DNA from: Setaria digitata
Lineage: Eukaryota; Nematoda; Chromadorea; Rhabditida; Setariidae
Assembly (NCBI GenBank): GCA_003640385.1
Contig: RCAB01000458.1
Span: 1 to 48,364, forward strand
Direction of reading: 5' to 3'
Length of the DNA stretch: 48,364 bases
Shown here: piece after piece, positions 13,140 through 23,700 of the stretch
Numbering within the stretch: the first letter of the stretch is position 1
Layout: every line of letters starts with the position of its first letter
Notes under the pieces: generated by a model
What the model was told of the DNA's origin: nothing
Database searches by the model: none
What the model saw: only the letters and a program-made list of their open reading frames with translations
Made by a program: the position numbers and the translations under genes

Positions 13140-13345
13140 GTGATTTGACGTAACATTTAATAGAGCTTTTACGTAGCACTAGAAATGATTTCACGTAGCA
13201 TTAGAACACGTGATATTGTTGGAAACTTTTACATAGCATAGGAAAAGTTTTCGCGTAGCATTCTGTGGTTTTGATGTTGAATTGATAAATTAAATCTAAA
13301 TGATAGTAGCACTGATAATAATTTCACATAGCCTTTTATTTGTAA
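13140..13345 (+). repeat. Degenerate ACGTAGCATTAGAA array
   Basis: Six or seven spaced copies of a TTTTACGTAGCAYTAGAA-like motif, at about 13144, 13166, 13189, 13225, 13248, 13302 and 13321. The spacing is irregular and I see no coding frame. Confidence 0.65.
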
Positions 13346-16307
13346 CGATGAAAATTAATAAATTCCGATTATTATTATCATCGATAGCATTCAATTCGAA
13401 ACATTTTCCTTTAATTTAAACATTTCCATCTTTTTGATATTTAATTTTCATTTCGCAAGCATAAAATGAAAACGATTTTAAAATGTGTTTGCATTGCTTT
13501 ACAATTGAATTTATTGATTTTAGCATTTAATTTTGTAACTTTTATTCATTCTTTTGTTCGATAAATTTATTGCCAATTCAGCGATTCATTGTGCATTTTA
13601 TAGCTATCACTTTGCAAAAGAAACGAAAACTTTGAAAAATTTTTCTTTTCTTCTTCTTCTTTTTCAAGGAAAACGAAAACTTGCTGAATTGATAATGTTG
13701 CTGGATATTTCAGATAGTACTGATAAAATAAGCTCTAATTGATACTCTTAACTCGAATAGATTTTTTTTCAGCTAGCATAAATTAGTCTTTTCAAGTTTC
13801 TCTTTTCGGCGAAGTTCACATTCATATATATGGGAAGTTTACTTAAAAAAAAAAAAAAAAAAAAAATAGTAGGTAAGAAATTCTCAAAAATGCCATCATT
13901 TAAATAAAATATGTGAGAAGAATGAAGGAGAGAAGGATTTTTTTTTAAGAAATTTTGTGCATTTATTTATGTTTCTTTTCTCTAAAATTTCAAAAATTTT
14001 AGCATTTTAGCAATTTTGGAACTTCCCTAATTCATAACTAAACTTCCTCTTCTAGTTTGTAATCTACCAAATATCTGTATTTTAACGAATAAATTGATTT
14101 GAAAACTTTGGCAAATTTTTTTATTGCAAAATTTCAAATGATTAAGATGTAGAAAAAAATTGAAAAAATTCTCATTTTTTACTTTCCATCTTTTCTTTTT
14201 TGAATTTTTCATTTAATTGGCAATTACTTCGCTTCCTAAAGGGAAATCATCATCAGTCTATGTCTATTTTATCATCAATGAGATTCATCTAAAGTATCAA
14301 AAACAAGTTTCCATTAATAAAAAAAAAAAAAATTTTGAAAAAAAATTTTTTTTTTTCTAAATATTACTTTGAAATAGTTTTTTTTTTTTTTTTTACCATT
14401 TCCCATTTGTAAACTTTTCCTTTCCCTCTTTCCTTCTTTTCTTTTTGGATTTTTTTCTTTTCACATTTTTTGTTTTCTTCTGTGTAGAATTCTAAATTTC
14501 ACATTTCAAAATAAAAAAAAAAAAAATGTCTTAAAAAAAAGAAAAAAAAAACTATTATTAAATTTTGAGAATAATATAAATTACATTGTGAAAGGAATGC
14601 GCATGCATCCACCTCATATTTTATGATTTGTTATTGAAATATTTCACTTCATTTAATTTAATTTAATCACAAAAGAATGTTGTAAAAAGTTACTAATAAA
14701 AACTTTTGAAAATATAAATGAGGCTAGAATGAAATGTATTAACTTTTCCAATTGTTTCTTTGTTTTTTTTTTTTCGCCCTTTTTTTTTTTTTTTTTTGGT
14801 ATTTTAGGATTAGTTATGGAATATTTGACACAGTTTAATTATAAAAAAAAGAATTTATTCCTCATCAGAAGGTTTAATTTGCTTGAGAGAGAGAGAGAGA
14901 GAGAAAAAAAGTGTTATTTAAAGGGGAATATTTTTGACAGCGGAGAATAGTATGCAATTTGATGATCTCAGTTAATTAGTTGTATGATAATTCAAAGAAG
15001 AACAACTGGTTTTTACACATATGTTGTTGTAATGGTTTACTGAGATGGAAATAAACATAAATAAGCGGAAATTAAATTAAAAATTTTTAAAGCATTATTT
15101 TTCAACTAATAAAATGAGCTGGAGTTGCTGAAGAGGATGTTGATAATAATGATAGCGCTAATGGCTAATGTTAATGTCAATTAAATAAACGAAAATTGAA
15201 TTAGAAATTTGAAGAAATTGTTTGTCAAGTGTTAGAAAGGATAGATGGATGACGATAACGATGATGATAATAATGATAATGATAATGATAACGCTAATGG
15301 TTAATGTTAATGCTAATTGATGCTTACATTTTGATGCATTAATGTTTAACTTATTTTGTTTTTCCTTTTAAATTGAAATCGGAAACTATGGCAAATTAGT
15401 GAAAGGAATTTTTTGAATTGTAAATTAAACATTGAAAAATATATATATTTATTCTTCTTCCTTTTTTTTTTTTTTTTTTTTTTTAAGAGATTTAAATCAA
15501 AAGAGATAGTTTGAAATGAACAAATTAGTGGTAAAGCATAATGTTGGAGAAAGTGCAGGAGGAGATTGGGGGGGGGTTGGTAGAGGGAGAAAAGGAGACG
15601 GAAGAAAGAGGAAAGCATTGATAATTTAACCTTATCAGTGATAATTTTTAACTTCAATGTAATGATTTTACAGAAATTAATAAATAAATCAATCACTGAA
15701 AGCAATTTTCCTAAGTTAAAACTATCCACTTCCTTTTCTTCTTCAGTAAAAGAATTTTCTTTTGCAGTACCTTCTTCAACTTTTTCATTTCACTTCTTGA
15801 ACAAAATTTTAAGGATTTTTGTTCAATTTATTTTAAGCAACTTCAATTTTTGCATTCGAATTTTTTTTTTTTTTTTTAAGAGACAAGTTGTGTAGAATAA
15901 GAAAAAACGATCAATAAAAATCAAAAGATTATTTCAAATAAATTATTTTTTTCTCAAAAAATTTTTTTTGCGATGAAAATCGTGATTAAAAGGTTGAAAT
16001 TTCATATTTTCAATTCAATGTTTTATTGTCTTGTAATATTAGAAAATTATTTAGTTTTTCTTCCTTCAATTATTTGATAAATTCAATTTCGACATTTTAA
16101 TTGCAAATTTTCATTTTTTTTTTTTAATTTTGAAGTCCTTAAATTAAAAAGAATGAAAAAGAGAATGAATTTGGCTGGATAAATTTACGTGCTTCTTTTC
16201 ATTAAAAAATAATGCAGTAAATTCTTATTTGAAGTGAAGCGCCAGCATTTATGAAATAGTTGATGAAAAATTAAAATTTTAGAAAACCAAATTATTTCGT
16301 TGCTCCA
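13346..16307. other. AT-rich DNA without a supported gene
   Basis: Apart from the degenerate duplication at 15060-15316 there are only homopolymers and short frames. The promoter, or a distant first exon of the scaffold gene, could lie here unseen. Confidence 0.6.
15060..15316 (+). repeat. Degenerate tandem duplication of about 130 bp
   Basis: 15060-15180 and 15181-15316 share the order AAATAA(A/G)CG, AATT(A/G)AATTA, then a GATAATAATGATA-rich run, then GCTAATGGYTAATGTTAATG. The second copy has an expanded GAT/AAT run. Confidence 0.6.
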
Positions 16308-16564
16308 CTGCTAATCACCTACCACTTCCAATTAATTAATTACCACTATTAGAAGCTAAATTGAAGGACAGAATTAATGGAATTATGGATTATGATCAAA
16401 TTTCCCTCATCGGACTAGATAACAGAATGATGANCTGCTAATCACCTACCACTTCCAATTAATTAATTAATTACCACTATTAGAAGCTAAATGGAAGGAC
16501 AGAATTAATGGAATTATGGATTATGATCAAATTTCCCTCATCGGACTAGATAACAGAATGATGA
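16308..16564 (+). repeat. Direct duplication around N at 16434
   Basis: 16308-16433 and 16435-16564 are near-identical, differing by one AATT unit and one substitution (AATTGAAGG versus AATGGAAGG). This is probably an unmerged contig overlap. Confidence 0.9.
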
Positions 16565-16606
16565 AATGTGCTTAACCGGACAGGATAAATGAACTGAAAT
16601 ACAAAT

Positions 16607-16792
16607 CAAACAAAAACACTAGTATATACGTCTAACTGGAATACTAATATGCACCTAACCGGAATACTAATATGTACCTTACTGAAATACTAGTATACCC
16701 CAAGCCATTATACTAATACCTAACAGTAATATTAATATGCACCTGATCAGAGTGGATAAAAATGCCGGAATAGTAAAGTGCATCTGACCGGA
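16607..16792 (+). repeat. Degenerate 23-bp tandem array
   Basis: Six to eight diverged copies of about ACTAATATGCACCTAACCGG plus AAT, the clearest starting near 16642, 16665 and 16688. The start of the next gene lies 0.5 kb downstream. Confidence 0.7.
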
Positions 16793-17252
16793 AAGCACAA
16801 ATGCTCTCAAAATCGTGAAATAATTTGCTTTTTTTTTTTTTTTTTTAATTGTAGGAGTATTTTAGAAGCTTATTATCGTCAAGAAGTTAAAATTTCTGAT
16901 ATATTTGATAAATTTCTTTAAAAAAAAAAAAAAAATAACAAATTAATTGCTTGAATTAATTCATTCTTGCCTCTTCTAATTGGTCATTTTGGTCATTAAC
17001 AAAATTAGCACGAGGAAATTTTCGTCTATGAATTAATTAATTGTTAGTGAATGAAAATGTTTAGCAGCTAATAACAAATATCAATATTCCCGCGATATCG
17101 CGATATTCTAATTCATTTTTATTAGGTCATTCATTTGGATGCCATTCCACAAAATTATTCCTTTAATAATTATTAGTAATCGCTGTGAACTTACTGTATC
17201 TAAAAAAGAATCTTCAACTTTAGACCTTTTTTTTTTTTCTTCCTTTTCACAG

Positions 17253-17380
17253 CCAAGAAGAGACTTTATGGCTAGTGCTAATAGTCAGTTAAGTTATGAT
17301 ATCCAATTGAAAGTGTCTAACTTTTGAGCTACTGTAATTTTACTGCTTTTTTTTAGCACCCAAAAAGAGACTTTATGGCT
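17253..17380 (+). repeat. Repeated acceptor-plus-ATG segment
   Basis: CCAAGAAGAGACTTTATGGC at 17253 recurs, with one change, at 17360-17380. Each copy follows a pyrimidine tract and an AG and contains ATGGCT. The first leads to the candidate first exon; the second opens a frame of only 25 codons. Confidence 0.7.
17268..17312 (+). CDS. Candidate first coding exon of the WD40 scaffold gene
   Basis: A T-rich tract ending in CACAG at 17248-17252 looks like a cis or SL trans-splice acceptor. An ATG follows 16 nt later (MASANSQLSYDIQLK). The reading frame meets GT at 17313 exactly on a codon boundary, which suits exon 1 at 18285 (phase 0) and would put DIQLK directly before AKLERVLG. Against it, the donor GTGTCT is weak and a TGA follows a few codons later. 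If correct the protein is 1,736 residues. A first exon further upstream is equally possible. Confidence 0.35.
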
Positions 17381-17850
17381 GGGATGAATTGTTTTCATCG
17401 GAAAATGATTCATTTTAACGGATTTTTGATGTATTGTTTCACCGAGTTTTGATTACCTCTCCCTAATTATCTTTATGACTTAATTAGGATGTTATTAAGT
17501 TAGTGCTAAATTAGAAAAAGTACCGGGCATTATTTCTTCTTGTCACTGCTTATCGCTTTGATTTATTTAATATCTATTATATTCTCGACTGGCATTGCGT
17601 TGTTAAATCCTTTTCAAGTAGTAAATGCTCTATTTTATTTCCTTTTCTTTGCAATAATTTCCTTATTCAATATATTATTTGAAGCAACGAAATGCTTTAG
17701 AGAGTATATTATGTTTTTTGTTTTTTTTTTTTTTTTTTTTTTTNCTTTTTCATTTTTTTTTTTCTCGCGAAACTTTTATCTCATTTCATTATTATGCAAA
17801 TTCTTTTTAATTTTCGGTTTCCATATCATATCGATGTTTGAACGATAAAC

Positions 17851-17852
<2 letters not shown>

Positions 17853-17884
<32 letters not shown>
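17853..17884 (+). repeat. (AT)n microsatellite
   Basis: Sixteen AT dinucleotides, in the putative first intron and just after a poly-T run interrupted by the N at 17744. Confidence 0.9.
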
Positions 17885-17888
<4 letters not shown>

Positions 17889-18284
17889 GAAATATATATA
17901 TATTCCCATTTCATTCATATATTTTCATCATCGTTCTCTTTTGAATTTTTTTTTTCCTCCTTTTGCGATGATTTCCTCATTCAAAACGTTTATGGCTATT
18001 ATTTGAAGCGACAAATTATATTTCTCTTTGTATCTGTATATCTCTTCTACACCAACATCACATCTGAAAATGGTAAAATGTTTGTCATTTTCAATTTTAT
18101 ATTTGACATTTAAATAAGCTTTATATTACAGACTTTTTGCATATTTTATGCTTTTTTACTTCATTTACTTATGTTTTCCATACAAAAACATAGTAGAATT
18201 TTTTTTTAATGTGATTTCAAATTTTTTAAATAATTTCTAAATGTACCTACGTTTTATTTTTTTTTATTATTATTTTTTTTTCAG

Positions 18285-20784
18285 GCAAAATTGGAACGGG
18301 TATTAGGTTGCACAGTTATTTCACGGTCGTCTGTATCAGTTGACGACAACAGAGGCATTGTGGCTTACCCGGCTGGGTAAATTTATTTTTAAAAAGTCTT
18401 AGCTTGGCTATTTGAATACAGTTTTTGTCGATCTTAAGAGAGGGTAATGATTAGCTTATGATTAAGATTCATGATATCTTCAACCAGCATCTGTTTGGAA
18501 TTTTTTTCGTGCACATTTTTACAAATCCCAAAGTTTAACGTAAGAATTCGTTATGAAAACTAAGAAAGAATTCGACAAATAAGTTGCAAATTAGATGAAA
18601 TCCATAGTACTAAATTTGTATTGGATTTATAAGTCTTTATATGTTACCTAAGTAAGTTAAATGCGGAACTTGATAATTGGTATTCTCATGCTGAGCGTCT
18701 GAAAATTTACTTCAGGGCTACCGTCATTCTTTATAATCCAAGAAATAATGCTCAAGCCCATCTGATTGGTACGACGAAAAACAGCATAACGTGTTTATCG
18801 TTTTCTCTCTGTGGCCGATACATCGCAACTGGAGAGGTATTCCCAGATGATTCAGCTTATGGAGGAAAAAGATTTCAAGACCCAAAAAAAGAGAAGCCAG
18901 TTTTATTTTCAAGAAATTTGGAATTAAGTGATAGTGTACGGCAGTAATTTCATATTGGGTTTTTGAAATTCAACTTTCAGACTGGACACGAACCCCGAAT
19001 ACGAGTTTGGGAGCTTTACGATCCGAAAGGACAGTTCGCCTTTACTCAGATTGTTGATATAAAGCATCACCAGTTAGGAATCAATTGTGTGGTAAATTTT
19101 TGATGAGATTCAGAATAGAAATTTTTGGACTCCATAATTTCTAAAGCTTGAATTCATTAACTGAAATCTTATTTCTTGCGTATACTTAAGTTTGGTAGAC
19201 ATTTATTTAATGGATTAATTCTAGCGATTTACACCTAATGGGTACCTGGTGTCAGTAGGAAACCAGCATGATCGTTCAATCGTGGTTTGGGAGTGGCGGA
19301 CGCAACAAAAAATAGCTGAAAATCGTCTGACTTCTAAAGTAAACATTCCTTTCTTGAATTTAATTTAACGTTTTAGTAATTTAATCCAGTTTACTATAAT
19401 TTAATATAGTGCTTTACTCATTTGCATACCATGGAAAACTATCATTCATCACTTCAGTTTACACACGGAACTAAAATTTATTTTATAAGTCAAGTTTATC
19501 TCTTTAGACTACGAACTTCCTATGACAAACAGTTTTTATTGAAATATTGGGTGTTTTTTAGTTTTTAGTTTTTTTTATTTTGATTACGATGATTTCACCA
19601 AAAAATAAATTTTTTCAGGTTAATTCAATTGACATTACAGAACAAGGTGGGTGCGTGACGGTAGGGATCAGGCATGTGAAATTTTGGCATGTTGCGAAAA
19701 GACCGGAATATTCAAAGAGTGTACCTTTGCAGGTATAAAATTTAATTAATCCTTCAATTAAATTTTGGTTTTAGAATTAAATTGTGAAAACTTAAAATTG
19801 AATCCGAGATATTTTTAGGGCCGTTCAGCAATTTTGGCCGATCAGCGGAACAACACCTTTTTGGATGTCTGTTGTGCTCCCGATAATCGAACATTTTCAG
19901 TCACAGAAACCAGTCTTTTGATTGAATTTCACGACAAAAAGGTAGTAAATAATTGGAAAAATCTTTGAAGTCTTCATCTGAATTTGCTGCGTCTAATTCT
20001 TATTTTAATGTTATTAATTTAGTTGCCTGCATTTCGCATTATTCCTTAAGCTTATTCTTTTTTTCTTCTTTATATGCTTTTTCAAATTAGGCACAGAAAA
20101 TTAACTAAGAAAACATTTCTAGTAACAGGAAATAAAATTAAGTGGTGCGTGATTTCATCTTACAACTGGGATAAACTTTTAAAATTTTTTCGCAACTTGG
20201 AAGAGATCTTGAAAGTTGGAGCTTCACGTATAATTTAATATTGCACATCTATTTTTGGCAGTTGGACTTTTCTAGTTAGTGAGCACTTATGACCTGCACA
20301 ACGAAGTGCCACGTTCGTTGGTACTTGGAATTGGTGAACTCTTTGTTGGATTTAACAACGGCTTTATAAGATGTTTTGATATCGCAACAATGAAGCATAA
20401 GTTTACTTTCTGTAAACCACATTATTTGTCTTGTGATGTTGCGGAAGGCGCGAAACAAGATGCACTTTCACCTGGTTCGCACCCAACTGGGTGTAGGTGA
20501 GTTTTCCAGATGAAAACCGTTTCAACAGTGGTAGTTCATTGAGGCTGAATTGTGCGTGATCCAACTAAGTTTTTTAATTTGGATTCTAGATATCCAGATG
20601 TGCGAACACTAATAATTTGTCCTATAGGTATCCGGATGTGCGGACACTAACATACAACAAAAGGACCGGAATGCTTACTGTCATTTATAGTGATCGATCC
20701 ATTTATACATGGCAACAGACAAATCAGAGTATTCTCAAAATTTCATCACAACTTTTTCACGTTGGACCAGTGATTTCACTAGAG
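18285..20784 (+). CDS. MAPKBP1: Exons 1-8: first WD40 propeller (blades 1-7)
   Basis: Residues 1-351. Exon 1 carries the family opening KLERVLG and VAYPAG. Each later exon ends near one blade signature: VILYNP (exon 2), IRVWEL (3), IVVWEW (4), VKFWHV (5), LLIEFHD (6), IRCFDI (7), IYTWQQ (8). Introns are 73-340 bp. The exon 7 acceptor is the CTAG at 20272-20275; the earlier GCAG at 20258-20261 would run into an in-frame TAG. Exon 8 ends at GAG followed by GCGAGT, so intron 8 (20785-20857) appears to be GC-AG. The GT choice at 20770 would remove VISLE, which matches the family's VWSVE. Confidence 0.9.
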
Positions 20785-23700
20785 GCGAGTTATAGAGAAA
20801 AATTTTTTTTTTTTTTTTTCATCTGTTTGATTCATTTAAAAACAACTTGGGTTTCAGATATATCCCCCAAATTTTGAATGGTTGCCACAAGGTTCATTCA
20901 TCACGGGTGGAACAGACCAGACTATTCGAATGTGGAATGTGGACCATCTGTTGAGATCCTTTGATGAGGTTTTTTTCTTAAGTTTAATTCATCAGGAACT
21001 CGATTAGTAAATAGTATCTTTTGATATATTCTGTTTTTTTTTCTTTTTTTTTTTTTTTTTTTTTTGTAGAATAAAGCGACTTCGTTGCCGTACATGAATG
21101 TATTTTCGGACGATTTGAAAAAAGTTATTTTCTTAACCAACAGTGATTCTCAGCTTAGCGAGTCACCAGACGGCATGTTCTATTTTCCTTTAAATAGATT
21201 GATTAGTATTCTTTGGCATAAATTGTACATATTAATATTATCATTTTCTACTTTTATAGGAATCTGTCCAAAAGTAATAAATGTGAGAAAGATATTGGAA
21301 ATTAATTGGATTGCTGTAATGTTATGTCGTGTTGCTTTCAGAAGTATTTGGAGCTCCTTTATCTGATACATGCAATGGTGTGAAATCATTGAAAGTAAGT
21401 CCTGATGGAAAACATCTGGCTGCAGGTAGTCGAGATGGGAATTTATCGTAAGTGTTTGCCTTCTACGTGGGGAGAAAAACTCAGTTTTTTTTTCCCACAG
21501 ATTTTCGTAGAGTTCTCGGAGGATTAACGCGAAATTGTCTTTTAATAATTTTTGACTTGAACTCCAATTTCTTTTTATTTATTTTTAAGCTCTTTCAGTA
21601 TTTATGATTTAACCATATCTACAATGGAAATGATTGCGTTTTTCGAAGCTCACGAAAGTGATATTATGTGTATGGAGTATTCAGACCCGCAGAGTAGTGA
21701 GTTTATGTCGTGTAATTTTTAGCAGAGTGTGCTGAATGCTTTTGCTTTCACCGCAAGTTTTTCCGTTTGGTGCATAACGTTGTTGAACAATAAAAGGCTA
21801 AATCAGAGAGCAGGGGCCGCAAAATCGAGAGGAGTGAAATAAGCCCATTGCTCCTATTATTTTGTTATTCACATAAAAATCTGGTTAAGTGTATTATATA
21901 GAAAAATATTACCCACGAATTTCGTTGTTTATTGCTTGAAAAATAATTTTATCAGACTACAGTTTAGTTCTTTACTATTAGTTCTTTACCAATTATAGGT
22001 TTGCACAGCGTTAATTTCTATAACTCTGTGTGTGATTTCTCTTTTTCAGCTCGTTATCTATTGGCTACCGGAAGTCGAGACCGCATGGTGCACTTGTTCG
22101 ACCCACTTAATAGTTACCAGCCATTAGCAAGTATTGATGACCATACAAGCACTGTCAATTCCATACTTTTCGTGCAGGTTTCTGACTAATTTTTGTTAAA
22201 TAATATTGAATTTCTTTTCACATGTATTACCTACTGGTTAACTGTATTGCAGGAAGGAGATAATTTGCAACTGATTAGTTCTGCTGCCGATCGTTCAATT
22301 GTGATTAGGAAAATGGTTGGTTCAGAGGTAATACTAGTTGAATTTGTTTCTTGTAACTGGTCATTGAAATTACTTGTTAAAAGAAAAGCAATTTAAGCAA
22401 TTTATTTGGAAAATTGAGTTTTGGTAATCTCGGAACACCATAAGTACCCTCTTATAGTTTACTTAAAATATTTAGTTAAGCAGTCAAGACCTCTCGTCTC
22501 TAATCAGTTAATAGCAGTATTTAATGAGTCTGTTGCCGTGCAGTTATTCTGAAAAATTTTTTTCATTGAAGCATTTAGGTGTTTTATTCATTAAAAAGGA
22601 TATTTTTAAAGAGAATGAAGGGAATCTTTTACTCTTATTGTGCTCCGGTTTTTTTTTTTTTTCAAATCCTTTGCAGCCATCTTCGGTCACCTTCTCACGT
22701 GTAACTCACATCAAGTCTCAGTTTGGCTTAAACTGTGTTGTGTTAAATACAGAAGGGATGGTAGCAGCTTGCCAGGATCGTCAGCTTCGAACATATTCAT
22801 TCCAAGGGAAACTTACGAAACAGATCAAAGGCGCTGCAAGCGATGATGGACAACTTACCAGGGTTTTTATTCATCTCTCTGAAGAATCATATAACGCGCA
22901 GTTGTAATTCCAAAAGTTATAAATACTTTTTTTTTTTATCCCGTTTGCTTATCGTAAAAATTATGCAGGTGCGATTGGATCCATCTGGAATTTATGCGGC
23001 AACAGTTTGCACAAATCGAAACGTTTATATCATTGATGTAGCTACCGGAGAATTTGCTGCAGTACTGACTGGTCAGTCAGAAAACATTACAGATATCGCT
23101 TTCTCGGCTGATTGCAGGTTAATTTTGATATTTAGTAAAATTTATGCGTTGAAATTACCCATTTAATGATCAGTGTCATGTCTAGAAATTCGTCACTTGA
23201 CTTTTGCGCTATAGTATAAGCTTTCAAGTAATTGATTGTAATAATGTCATGAAATTATCATTCCTGAACAAGTAAAATTCGGTCTTTTTTTTCTTATTGA
23301 AGCTCGAAAAAAACTCTTAAATTATTCTTTAATTCATCTATTTACAGTGACCTTGTTACTTTCAATAATCATATCTAATTATTGAGTTTCATATTATTAA
23401 TATTCCATTCAGTAATAAAGATTGCTCATAAACATGAATCAGAAATAGTTCCTTTTCTCTTTCTCTTTTTTTTCTTTTAAATTTTGAAAACATTTTCGTT
23501 AGTATCGCTCGATAATTTCCTTATGGTCTTAATTTTTTTTTTCAAAATATTGCAGGCGTTTATACGTTATATCCTACAGTGGTTGTATATTTGTTTGGAG
23601 ATTGTCCAATTTTCTTGTTAACAAAATGTTGGCTGTTTTGCGAAAATCACAATTTGTTAAAAATATTGGCACTCCAGGAATAGAAAAAATTTCTGAACGG

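Noticed and set aside
15346..15729. 127-codon minus-strand frame
   Set aside because: Composition follows from T-runs and AT bias; no similarity or splice context.
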